From Heliopora coerulea (Eukaryota; Cnidaria; Anthozoa; Scleralcyonacea; Helioporidae), in contig JASJOG010000099.1 of NCBI GenBank assembly GCA_030142905.1, forward strand, positions 1 through 64,000: a DNA stretch of 64,000 bases. Direction: 5' to 3'. Positions 21,290 to 32,705 of this stretch are shown here, piece after piece (position 1 is the first letter of the stretch; each line of letters starts with the position of its first letter). A model generated the notes under the pieces. The model was not told the DNA's origin. It saw nothing but the letters and a program-made list of their open reading frames with translations, and did no database searches. Made by a program: the position numbers and the translations under genes.

Positions 21290-22070
21290 CATGAAGATAC
21301 AAGAATTCAAGAAGTTCCTCGAAGGGAATGACATACAACATACACTCACCGCACCGTGACACCCTGCAACCAACGGACTAGCAGAGGTCTACGTAGGGAA
21401 ATTCAAAGATAAGCTAAGCAAAATTGGGAATGCAGGAGAATTTTTACAGACAAAGTTAGACAGGTTCTTAGTAACCTTTAGAGCCACTCCTTTGGCATTA
21501 GGAATGTCACCATCTGAATTACTAATAAACAGACAACCAAGAATTAGACTGAGTGCACTGAGAGCAAAGACGACGAAGCTGGAAGTTAAGGTATTCCAAG
21601 ATAACTTTGACAACAAGTCAAATTTTACACTAGATCAACCGGTTTTTATGCGCAATTTTGGGAAAGGAGCAAAGTGGATTCCGTGGAAAGTTATTGAAAT
21701 AATCAGTCCTAGAAAGTTTGAGGTTCAAGTAGGAGACACTTTGTGAAAACGACATGAAGAACAACTACTCCCAAGGTTAATGCCGGAAAAACAATACTCA
21801 GAGCAAATTTGTTAACCTCAAGTATCAGAGCAAAATGAAATGACCTATCCAATAACCAATGAAGAACCAGTTTCAACTCCACCATTCACACCTACCAAGA
21901 TCACTGAGTCGAGTAAAAGTACTCAAGGAATTGATACTCCAGAAATAGATCCTGAACCAACTATGCCACCAAGACCACAAAACGCTGATAGGGAAGACCT
22001 AAGTACAACAACCCCTCTACCCGAAGAACAAACAAGAGATACCCCATCAGAAATCGAAAACAACCCATGA
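21290..22070 (+). pseudogene. integrase C-terminal fragment and tail of gypsy-type pol
   Basis: Shows an integrase region HPATNGLAEVYVGKFK at about 21360 (preceded by a stop), FRATPLALGMSPSELL, then a KWIPWKVIEI / PRKFEVQVGDTL end resembling the GPY/F domain. TGA near 21745 and further stops follow, then a Pro/Thr/Glu-rich frame 21840-22070. Catalytic Asp residues are absent. Confidence 0.75.
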
Positions 22071-22195
22071 AATACTTTTGATCGAATAGTTTTTAGCATT
22101 TTTAATCAAGAAACTCTTGAGACATTTATAAAGTTAAACTATTGATACTACAGTATAAATACTTAGTCTAGTTTGCCTTTTTGAAAGGAGGCATT

Positions 22196-22363
22196 TGTCA
22201 TATCTCAGTATACATCATTCGCGCATGCTTGGATAAAGTACGACGTCTTTCCTTGTGTTGTTGTGATCCACCATGTTAATAAACCCCGTTGTGTTTCGTT
22301 TAGGGAACTTGTGTGTTCATTTATTTAAAGTACATACGGATAACTGAAGCCTATACATTACAG
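22196..22363 (+). repeat. solo 3' LTR (168 bp) of the second LTR element
   Basis: Follows the polypurine tract, starts TGTCATATCT and ends TATACATTACA. A TTTATT at 22321-22326 reads AATAAA on the opposite strand. The LTR abuts the presumed last exon of the receptor gene. Confidence 0.65.
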
Positions 22364-22476
22364 AATACTTTCATTATCACCTTGAGAAATATTTCCTTCA
22401 TTCAAGCAGGCCATATGTTGTTTGACAGTATGGACTGTATTCGACGGACAACCTTGAGTGTCGTCATTAGTTTCAT
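22359..22476 (-). CDS. candidate terminal exon of the GPCR (cytoplasmic tail)
   Basis: Acceptor TTAACAG, then an acidic, polar frame (DETNDDTQGCPSNTVHT...) of 38 codons ending TAA at 22361-22359. Entry phase 1 matches the exit phase of the 23.0-kb exon. The last residues and stop lie inside the LTR that ends at 22363, so the native end was probably lost to the insertion. Tail exons of this kind have no domain to confirm them. Confidence 0.45.
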
Positions 22477-22479
22477 CTG

Positions 22480-23034
22480 TTAATAAAATGAAATAAAAAG
22501 TTATTATTGCACTAAAGTAAAGTAATATTAACCATCAAGACAAAACCAATAAAATATTCTTGGACAACTTAATCCTCGATTCATTTACGGGTTAGTGATT
22601 GTAGATTTTAAATCGGGGAGATATTCTTGACTAAATGATATCTATCAAAAGCTTTACTTTCGTCAACTGTCAACCAAGGAAAACCTAGCAATGTAACAGA
22701 AAAATTTATAGGAATTTAGATACAAGATGATATAGTTAAACTCTGATTCCAATAGTGAGTCTCTTTTTATAAAAGATAATATTAGAATTGAGCCAATAGT
22801 GAAGTATTCCATTGTTCAGAAAAGCATGAAAGCGATCCAAATATCACCATGCAATAGTAGAAAGACCCTTTAATAATCCTTAATACCCACATGACTTTCT
22901 GCCACACATATCTTGGGCAAACTCATGGTAAATTTGCATTGTTGTACATAGAATTGGGTGATCAATTTTGAAGGTTTTGTGGCATATCGGAAATGGACGA
23001 AGTTTCTGTATCGAGCGATAATTTATTTCCTTAC
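22480..23034. other. presumed intron, no features
   Basis: AT-rich, no recognisable coding or repeat structure. Confidence 0.4.
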
Positions 23035-23112
23035 CTTCGTTCATCAACATAGGCAAAGGAGCAGCTTCGATTTGTACGGTAGTTGCGTGTTGATGAGTTG
23101 GGTCTTCCGCAC
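23035..23112 (-). CDS. candidate tail exon of the GPCR
   Basis: 78 nt between TTGTAG and GTAAGG, read in phase 1 as AEDPTHQHATTVQIEAAPL... Phase 1 in and out, which fits the 22.36-kb exon. It does not match the phase-0 end of the 24.8-kb exon, so another small exon is probably missing from this annotation. Confidence 0.45.
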
Positions 23113-24817
23113 CTACAATCGCCGAACGAAATTCTTAGATATATGTATTGTTATAATGATTTTGTTGTAAACAACTAACTTTCATTATTATTGCTGTTAG
23201 TCGTTCTTTAATCTATAAAAAAAGTTTCTTAACTTTGCAAGTTAGTCCAGCAAATAAACCTGCACATCAGCTGTAGTATACTGTTTTTTTAAACGTCTTG
23301 CAACTACCAAACTGAGAATAGTTTGACAATGGAGACGACTTAATTCGTCATGAGGTCAATCGTCAAGACAATTAAATTCGACAGGCCTTATAGCCTTCCA
23401 GGCATTTTGAGAAAGTCCAGTTGGTGACCCCATTTTCGTATGCTGAGAAATTATTAGTTTTCAACCTTGCTTTCTATACCTTATATCCATAAAACCTCGT
23501 GTCAATAAGTGTCAAGTTTAAAGCCAACAATTTGGATAAGCTAAAAAGGAACATGGGAGACCGGAGATGTTGGAACTTTGGTTGAAAACTTTTTATCATT
23601 GTAAAGCTTTGGCTGACAAAAAACTGCCAACAACATCAAATCACTTGAACCGGAAAGGGACGAAAAATTAATGCGACCGAATGAAGGTGAAGTATTCCTA
23701 ACATCAAAAACATTGTGCGGACGAAGCAGTAAATATTGGAAAATACGTGTCAGAGTTTTTCTCTTAGTTTACATAAACGTTAATTGTCTATTTCGATATT
23801 CATTTATTCATTCATTCATTCATTCGTTCGTTCGTTCGTTCGTTTGTTTGTTTATTTATTCATGTATTTATTTTTTCACTTATCTATTTATCTTATTATT
23901 TATTTATTTAATATTTTTATAGTTGGAACCAATAAAGCTGCACAGAACCTACTATTTTAAAAAAGTGAACGACTACAGAATAAATTCCCAGAGCTTGAAG
24001 GTCATGGGATAAAAGTTTGCGAGTAAAGATTTTATCGCCTTAAAACTTAAATCCAAAAAACGAGCATTTTTCTTTTTTTCCTCTTCTAACCACCATCTCA
24101 GCCAGCTTCAACAGTTCATCTTTCGATGTTGTATCAAACTTCCGTAGTTCGTAGTCTGGTCAAACTACATTTCTTAAAAATTAAAAAATCATCATTATTC
24201 GTTATACCTGTTCTCTATTGTACACAATGTGTCAACGTTAGAGCTGTAGCATTGCCGAGTTGTTTATGTATCCTGTTCTTAAGACTAAGAATTGGGTTTT
24301 AGTTTTACGATTATTCTCCTAAAGTAACTTGTGCCTAAGTGATTAGTGGATTTTGTCTGACAAATTACTGCTTTTTTCATGCATTGGCAAGTAAAATATT
24401 TTCAGGTGCCTTTTATTTCTTCGAACTTTTCTGTAAATTCTAGCTCTTATTCACTACCATACTTCAGTTTCTTTGCTGATTTACATTTAAAATAGGAAAT
24501 AGCTTAAAGTCATTAATATCACATTAAATATTTTCAAACTTATTATCATTTTCTATTAGATGTTTTTGCGACTTAATTCCTTACATATTAAAAGCCTTAC
24601 TACATCTCATGGAAAAATCTTATACACCATGATCACAATCGCAACGTATAAAACCGAATAACTAAGCGGTTTTAAAAACTGGCCTACATAGTAAAATTAA
24701 AGGAAATTTCTAGACGGAAATGAGACAAGATCTTGGAGGATCAAGGAAACATGCTATTACACTCAATGCTCTAAACGTCTTTGACCGAAAAGCTACATAT
24801 TGACAACAGTGATATAC
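23113..24817. other. presumed intron
   Basis: Contains the tetranucleotide repeat at 23806-23900 and, at 24041-24155 on the minus strand, a short coding-like stretch (KFDTTSKDELLKLAEMV) whose splice phase fits neither neighbour. Confidence 0.4.
23806..23900. repeat. (ATTC)n/(GTTC)n tetranucleotide repeat
   Basis: ATTC units pass into GTTC, then GTTT/ATTT units. Confidence 0.85.
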
Positions 24818-24945
24818 CTGCTGCATAGTTGATTTTCTAATGCGGTTCATCATAAATACATTACCTGTCCCTTCAATTGTACTCGTTTCTTGTCCATTAA
24901 CATTACCTGGTCCAGGCTGAGCTTCATTTTCCCCTCCAGGGCAAT
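24818..24945 (-). CDS. candidate tail exon of the GPCR
   Basis: 128 nt between acceptor TTACCCTTAG and donor GTATAT. Entry phase 1 agrees with the exit phase of the transmembrane exon. Encodes a Gly/Asn/Glu-rich stretch (CPGGENEAQPGPGN...) ending RIRKSTMQQ, typical of a cytoplasmic tail. Confidence 0.5.
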
Positions 24946-25894
24946 CTAAGGGTAAGAATTTATTTAAGTGTAGCAAAAATATGGCTTTGGTTTTTCGTGT
25001 ACAAAGCAGTTAATTCGAGGTGTTTTGTTTTACTTCCTGCTAACTTGTTCCTTGTCAGTGGGGACTAAAGTTTCTGAAATTGGAATCAAAATTTATAGCA
25101 GAGCAAAAACATAAGTTTAAAGCTCCAGTATTTATATTTTATTGTGTATTAAAATCAGGAAACTATCAAGGGGGCGTGGTCCCATATCTTCTGCTTTATC
25201 CCTTCTGTCCGGGACCTTAACTTCAGTGTCGGGAAATTCCTGGTGCCACTGCTGTATGGTTGAAGGTTGAGATGTACATACTTGCTTTTACCTCTGGCGT
25301 CCTATTTCCAGTCAGAAATGTTCTCGCCAGCTAGTTATTTAGTAAGGGAATCAATTAACAAGCCTGAATTCCCGTACACACTGTATAATGTGCTCATCCA
25401 TGTATAATCAATTTATTTATTTATATATAATCATCAAAACTGTTCTCAAAAGCCTTTCACACATTACTAACTGGTCGATGCCATGGATGTAGATTGCCAT
25501 GCGTAGTGCAACGGGTAAAGGCCGTTGGAAAGAGTTTAAGGTTATACAACTTTGAAATATCTTAAAAAATATTTTAATTTAATGATTCGACGTTCAAGTC
25601 GCTATTCTATGGGGATGAGGTAGGTGTTATGGAGTGAAAGAAACTGAGCAAAAAAGGAAAAGAAAAAATCGAAAGAGGTTAAAAAAATAGGAATGACCAA
25701 AAATGTCAACCGTGACCTGATGGTATCACAGAAAAAAATGAAAAACAGGATGACATATAGCATTACCAGAAAGCAAGTTATGACACAGATTAAAAATATT
25801 AGCAGGTTTTGAGTAGCTACATCCCATTGCATGTAAACTATTAATTTATTTTACTTACATAGAAAATAAGCAAATTAAGTTTTTCCATACTTAC
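24946..25894. other. presumed intron
   Basis: No coding motif seen. AT-rich with A-rich strings at 25640-25760. Confidence 0.45.
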
Positions 25895-26931
25895 AACAGC
25901 TAAACGGATTTGGAATACGTGAAAGCCATCCTTTGAATTTGGGCCAGAAGAAAGGTGAAGTAATGGTATAGATCAACGGATTTATGGCGGAATTGATGGT
26001 GGCAACGCAGATTGAAAACCACGCGTAAAGAAGGTTCTCTGTATCGTTAACAAGTAGGGCAAGAGAGGTGAATATCAGGATGGCAATTGGAAACCAGCAG
26101 CAAACATCGGTAAGGACAATGACGACGAATCTGGTGGGCATAATTGGTTCACCCTTGGCACATTGGGTGTTCACGCTCTTTTTGGCTACAACATGCGATG
26201 CATAAAACATCATGCAGTAGGCTACAATCATGTAGCAGGCGACAATAAAGTTAAACACACCAAAAATAGCAAGACAGTATTCCCAGGCCGGATCCTTTTC
26301 TCCAGGTAACTGAAGTGGCAAACACAATCCGTTTGTACCATAATACCCCTCACCTTTTTCTTCATCGTAAAAATATTTGTTGACAACTGCAGGAATGAGA
26401 GCTATTCCAAGGGATATTAACCAAATTAGAGCTACAAACACTTTCACCCTGCCACGACGTCGAGGCTGCATACTTGGAGGGATCACGTTATTCACAATAC
26501 GCTTACGTCGGTCGTATGTCATTACCGCAAGCGTCAGGACACACACTTCACTAGACACCAGAGACAAGACGCCAAAGCTCTTGCAAGCTGCACTCGAACG
26601 CCACTCACTATCATGAAGGTAGTAGTCACCACGCCATTCTAGGTCTCTGTTTACTATAGCCGTGACATAAATTGCCATCAAAGAATCGCCAATGTGGAGG
26701 TTGTGAATGAGAAAATTTTGAAAGTAGTTGGTGCCCTTATACGCGACTCTCAGGGAAAAGGCAAGCACGTTCCCTGCAACAATTCCCACAAGAACGATCC
26801 ACACCATGTATCGTAGCACATCGCTTTTTATCATTTTCTCACAGTCCGAGAAGGTATTTTCCGGATGAATGCAGTGTACGTCTGGTTTCTTTTTATTCAC
26901 AAAGCAGCAATGAGAAAAAACACTGGCTTTC
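25895..26931 (-). CDS. seven-transmembrane exon of an LRR-containing GPCR (LGR/relaxin-receptor-like)
   Basis: Acceptor TTTTCTAG before 26931 and donor GTAAGTATGG at 25894; entry phase 2, exit phase 1, about 345 codons. It opens with a Cys-rich hinge (SHCCF...HCIHP...DCEK), then TM1 with GIVAGNVLAF, TM2 NLHIGDSLM, TM3 ending TYDRRKR (DRY equivalent), TM4 ALIWLISLG, TM5, TM6 TDVCCWFPI and TM7 NSAINPLIYT (NPxxY). The CWFP and NSAINPLIY forms fit LGR/relaxin-type class A receptors, which sense peptide or glycoprotein ligands at the cell surface. If the intron were retained, a stop falls ten codons later at 25875. The 72-nt phase-2 LRR exons upstream splice into it in frame. No lesion seen. Confidence 0.88.
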
Positions 26932-27009
26932 CTAGAAAATCGAAAGAAAAATATTTGAAATGACATGTTTGACATGTACGTTTAATTAACATCTTATCAA
27001 AATAGACTT

Positions 27010-29200
27010 AATGCAACGTTTCAGGGACGAGTCCCTTTTTCAGGCATGACCATCCGAGTCAGGAGGCAATATGTGTATAAACATACACTTATGGCAAACA
27101 GGTTCTCAGGATGTGCGATTGTTCTCTTTTTACAGCTTTCAACTCGATGTGTCTATAGTCTTCATAAGAGGTGATGGTATGATTGTTCGTTTCATGTTTT
27201 AGGGTTAGCAAATCACCTATCCATGTGGATGCAATTTCATTAAGTGTCTGATTGGTTGATTGCTTGTGACGATGTGATTGGCTGTTGAATGCGGTGAGTG
27301 GCTTTGATTGGTCGTAGAATGTTTAGTATGACTAGATTGTTGGTATGCACACGTTTGTCAAGTAATGCTGGACCAGACAACACAGTGAAATATAAGTGAA
27401 ATTGAAAAACACAAAGCACTACCAATTACAGACCAACGACACCGATAAATGGATCAAAAACGATTCGGACGGACAACATTCAATACACAAAAAGCAGGTA
27501 CTTACCAAAGAGATAAACTACCGCACAAAAACGTTGACTAACTCGATTTCATTGCTGAACTATGAGCTACACATAAGAGAAAATTGCTGATGGAGACACC
27601 GAAAACAACGTAAGACACCAAGTAACCGACAACCTCTTACACCGTCGACAACAACTTGATCTGAACAAAGCAGAGAAACAAGCCCTAAAAAACTTAAAAA
27701 GGTTGAAGAAATTGTCACACCGTCTGCTAACAAAGGACGGGTTACCGTAGTAATAAACAAGGCCGAATACGTTTAACAAAGCCATTTAAATGTCCAAAAC
27801 ATGAACACCCTACGTCTTTTAGACAGCGATCCCATAAAAACCACAATAATATTTAAATTATATAAAAAAAAAATAAAGTTCCTAAAGGACCACAGGAAGC
27901 TAGACAAAGCACCTACAACTGAGTCAGATCCAACAACGCCCCTATCACCCGATTTTACGGCTTACATAAGATCCACAAACAAAACATACCACTTTGTCCT
28001 ATATTTTCACTTCCTAGAACACTGACCTAGCAGCTATCAAAATACCGTTTATAATAATTCGTACCTCTGGTAAAGACATCACCTCATTTAAACCTCAGCA
28101 CCACCCTGGAACTATTTAAATATGTACCACTACCAACTGCGAGAACGATCATGGAAAAATTACTATGTGATAAAACATCTTGGAACACAAATGCTAATCT
28201 GGACAAAGGACGACATTCTTGAACTCCTGGATGATTGAATAGTTGGCACACATAATTATGGGCTCACCAGTATCCAGTTTCCTCCCTGAAACAGCAACGC
28301 AAAGACTCAATACCTGAGCCGTAACCAAAAGCAACGGGATCAGTCTATGGGAAAGATACTTCGACGATGTATACGCCACTGAAAAGACGAACAAAATAAA
28401 TGACGTACTACAGGTCATCAGCATCACCACTGAAAATATGTCTTTCAAAAACGAAGAACAGGACAACAAACTCGCTTTCCTTCATGTCCAGTTAACCAAA
28501 ACTGCTAATGGTACCCACCATGCACTCGTATTCAGAAAAAGCACCCATGCAGACCAAATACCAAACTACCACAGGAACAACTCTACCCAACACAAGACCA
28601 TCAGCTTAAAGCCATTGTACAATCGAATTGACATACATTGTAACTCTCAAGAAGCAAAAGAAGGCGAACAAAAGTGCTTCTCTGAAATTTCTGGAACAAT
28701 GACTACCCGAAAAACTTCATTAAAAGAATGACACAAGAAAAGAAACGCGCACTACAAAACACCACTCATCATCCAGACCAAAACAATGCCAGAAAAGAAA
28801 ATAGCAGCTCTTCGGTACAATCTCAGAAATGACCGCCAGACTACTTAGAACGGTGTAACATTACGCTATTCCATAGACCAACCCACAAACTCGTGACATT
28901 CTTCACGAAGCACAAAGACAGGATCGCTACAGCCGACTGACCGAACGCCGTTTATATGTTCTGCCGTGACTGCCAACAACAATACATCGCAGAAATATCG
29001 AAGAAATTAGAAACAAGACTAACTGAACATCGCAACGTTAACAAAAGAAATAGCTCAAGATCCCTTGCAGCAAACCACGCAGTCAACTATGGACATACTT
29101 TCCATTGGTCTCAGACCAAAATACTTGGAGAAACCACTACCAAACATGTCCGCAAATTTATAGAAGGCTAGTATAGCATAGACAGATCTACCTTCAATTG
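27010..29200 (+). pseudogene. decayed Penelope-like element
   Basis: A GTTTCAGGGACGAGTCCC terminal-type motif at 27020 precedes scattered frames: KFLKDHRKLDKAPTTESD and FTAYIRSTNKTYHF (27870-28000), a region with DNKLAFLHVQL (28465) and a GIY-YIG-like end, CRDCQQQYIAEISKKLETRLTEHR, with NHAVNYGHTFHW at 28956-29171. Many stops. A different Penelope lineage from copies A-C. Lies in the large receptor intron. Confidence 0.7.
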
Positions 29201-29576
29201 CCATTTAGAGATACCTGCGATCTACCATCAACTAATCTCTAAAACTCATCATCAAATCCAACCACCAATTTCCTCAACAACAACCCACACGACAAACACC
29301 CAACTATCTTGGAAAAGGAGAAACCCTTTACCAGGGTTTCCCCAGAGACGACACCTAATCAAAGCCATTCACAGGATCCATCACAAAACCACAAAAAAAT
29401 TGACCAATCAGACGGTCACAAAGATTGCAAACACAGAGACACGTGACGGGCCCAACTAAAACATTCAACTCTTCATGAAACCCTCACTTCTAATGATGAT
29501 TCAAAGCAATTAGTTGAAAGCTCAAGAAAAAGAACGATCAGAAGTCCAGAGGAACAGTTTATCTTAAACATACATA

Positions 29577-29583
<7 letters not shown>

Positions 29584-29620
<37 letters not shown>

Positions 29621-29640
29621 TATGTATTTAAACATATATT
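29584..29640. repeat. (TA)n microsatellite with palindromic flanks
   Basis: ATACATAATACATACA on one side is mirrored by TGTATGTATTATGTAT on the other, around a TA run. Confidence 0.85.
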
Positions 29641-30419
29641 TACCGATATATATGTACCATGTACATATACCATGGAAACTTCCGTTTTCTTTGTTCTCAA
29701 GGAGGGTAATTTACCTTGACAATGGAACCATCTATGGGCAAGAGGTGCAGACTCATCAAAGGGAGGTTTCATGATTGACATACGTTCTTCAACTAGTTAG
29801 GTTATCTTAACTTGTATGCATTTAATCTGCAGTTTTTATTTCAAGAAAATTAGGAAACCCAGCTGATTTTTATGCTAAACTTAAAGCACAACAAGAACAA
29901 CGTTTATAAAATCTCAAAAAACCTGTAATATTCTGTCACAAGGTATTTTCCTTTTGGAAATATATCGATCAAGCTACAAACAACAATATATTGAAAAAAC
30001 AAGTTTGTCAAGATTTTTTAACCCTTATTAGTGTCTATTTGCATTACGCAAATTCTATATATTCTCCAAAAGCATTCTATTCTTCTCTCATTCCTCTCAG
30101 CAAACTCTTTGGCCACCACCTGTGTTTCAACCATATTCGGGTAACTCTTCTATATGCTGACGAGCATTATCTTCCAATTACAAAATCGCACATCATGCTG
30201 ATAGTTGCAAAACATTCCTTTCTTCGGGTAGCTCAAGTTGAACAAAATACCAGATTCTTTTCCCAACTGTAGGTTAACTTATCGACACTTTTGAACTATT
30301 TTGATTGGAAATATCGGCGGTTCCTTATCTTTCTTTCCTTGCCTCTGCTCGAGAAGTCATCAGCAAGTTTAATTAATAAAGTTCACCATAAAAGAAGTGC
30401 ATTCCTTTAAGTTTGGCAC

Positions 30420-31130
30420 ATTTCACATTCGTGGCAGTGGTAAAATCCTAAAAGCAAGCCAACTGTTGCGATTCTTCCTCATACGTTTGACGGTAACGAT
30501 GTGACAACTTGGCTACGAGAATTTTATGCATGTGTTATTGACAACGGGAAGAAAGACGACAATAAAATATAGAAACTCACGACATTTCTTTTGGACGCGC
30601 GGCTAGTCACTTTCATTCCTGCCGCCGAGAGGTCCACTTATGCTGATGACATTAACGACTCACCGACGTCTTATGCCCGCGAAGATCCCAATGCTTCGTA
30701 AATAGAACCTGGAATGACTGCTTTACAAAGCTGATCCAGCTCTAACCTGTGACGTCAAAACCGCTCTCTTGGCCTGACAGTTTTTGGGAGGACTTCCCAG
30801 AGGGATCAAAGCCAAATTACTCGAGCATAATCCGACAGCTACGTTTGCTGAATGAACTGCTCGGTTTTGGTCAAACGTTATCGTGTGGCTAAAGGACACA
30901 TCCATTGCGACCGCAACGAATTCATTCACAACTCCATTTAAAATCACGAAGCTCGGAGATCTCATTACGGACTTAACGACTCGTCAACAATCGCTCGAGA
31001 ACCAGATTCAAGACCCCAACAGCCTCTTCGCAGTAGTAAGCGAGACCAAGACATGTCAACAAGACACAGCGGACTTCCTGTTTCGTTGTTTTTTTTTTCA
31101 AACCTTATGTCGCTCCCCGGAACTCGACGA
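30420..31130 (+). pseudogene. gag-like relic of an LTR retrotransposon
   Basis: Degenerate frames give TFDGNDVTTWLREFYACV near 30490, FLGGLPRGIKAKLLEHNPTATFAE near 30785 and DLTTRQQSLENQI near 30980, an arrangement like gypsy gag capsids. Stops and frame changes throughout; no LTRs found. Confidence 0.5.
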
Positions 31131-32439
31131 TATTTCATGACTGCTATCATGACCTTAACAATTCCTAAGGTATCTCCAAGCTCACACACTTCTACAATAT
31201 ATCTCAATGGCTATTGCATTTTTAATAATGCAACCTCGGATATCTGGGCACTACGAATCTCCTGTACCAAAACGTCAGAAACGAGAAAGAACAATAATGG
31301 TAAAGAAAAGTACCCTGGCCACTCAAAACGATTTATTTGTCGAAGAATCAGACAGATTGCGCAACGAGAGAATTGTTACCCTTACTTGAATATGATTGAT
31401 AGTGGTGCTCGATTGTGAACAACATCGGTGTCAGGTGGTTCACAATACCTGTAGCAAAAATCTTATAATCACAGTAAAAAAGCAAGATGGTTTCCCAACT
31501 CGTCAGTTCCACTGCATTATCTTTTTTGATAAGGTAAGGTGACAATAGTCTTTCTTAATGGTAGGGTCATGATTCCACAGGTAATACTGTTGTTCGATAA
31601 ATCCCACAAAAGTCCTTGAGCTGACGGTCGATTCCTGGGAGTTCATCATTGCAGAATATTTTAAGAACAGGTAAATATTCACGCTCTGTAAAGAGCCCTT
31701 CTCGTAGAATTGTTTTTCGTCAGATAGTGTGCATTCTTTAAGTCAGTAGGTCGATCTTGAGATATGGAAACTGTCGGAAATCTCTGAAAAGTTTGACCTG
31801 GTTGTCGATGCCCTGCGGTGTGGCAGCACAAAAATAAAGGCCAGTTGCATAAAAGCTGTAAAACTGTGACAATCATGTTACATTTGATACTCAGGTAAAC
31901 TTACATTTTGCATAAATGTAAGTACAAGGTGAGACGTTTAGTAACTTCGGATGCTTCACAGGAGTGAATGTTACGCCCTATAGTAGGTAGACGTGAAGTT
32001 AATGTTAAAAAACACGACGTGCTTTGCAAAGAAACGTGTGTTTAGAAACAGAAATAACCGATTGAATAGATGGAAATTATGTATACCTTACATGTCGATC
32101 TCGGGATCCAGAACTGCTAGGAATGGTTGAGCAGCTGAAGTCCGATATCGAACAACGAACAAGGCACACTGAAATTCTATAAGATGAAAGCTTTGATGTT
32201 CGATGCGGCTGGTGCCTTTAAAAACCTTATTGCTGATAACAACGGATGTCCCCAAATCTTCAATCAGGCCAACCTTGATTAAAGCAGTGGGATTGTCCTC
32301 GCAAAAATTTCGAATATTCATAAACTTACCTATATATATGAAGAGAAAATACATTTGACGATGAATAAATTCGAGTTAATGGCTTAATTTCCCCAAATCT
32401 GATTTTAAGAGTTTCATCCAAGCAACTAAATTTGGACAC
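31131..32439. other. no recognisable feature
   Basis: Short ORFs only, none with motifs. Part may continue the gag relic. Confidence 0.35.
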
Positions 32440-32705
32440 GAACGTCGGAAGTCATTACATCTTCGTAAGTATCCGGCATACATCCAGCGTACGTAGAGAC
32501 TGATAACAAGGTAAGACATTGAACGAACGTCAGAAGTCATTAAGTGTTTTTAAGTACAAGGCATATGTCCAGCGTAAACCAAGACTGATAAAGTAAGTCA
32601 TTGAATAACCGTCATACATCATTACGTCCTTCTAAGTTCAAGGCGTACGTCCAGCAAACGTCGCATCAAATAACGTGAGATATTGAATGAGAGTCAGATA
32701 CATCT
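32440..32705. repeat. minisatellite, about 83-bp period
   Basis: At least three diverged units start at 32440, 32525 and 32607, each with GAACGTC-like start, AAGTCATTA, an A(C/T)GTCCAGC-like core and a CATTGAA-like end; a partial fourth follows. Confidence 0.75.

Larger units (their letters stand above)
21255..22363 (+). mobile_element. 3' remnant of a second LTR retrotransposon
   Basis: Integrase C-terminal coding sequence, a Pro/Glu/Thr-rich tail, a polypurine tract (GAAAGGAGGC) and one LTR (22196-22363). The 5' part is gone, cut near the Penelope cluster. Confidence 0.8.

Noticed and set aside
20994..21362. Tyr/Ile/Cys-rich ORFs
   Set aside because: Translations of the TA/TG microsatellite.
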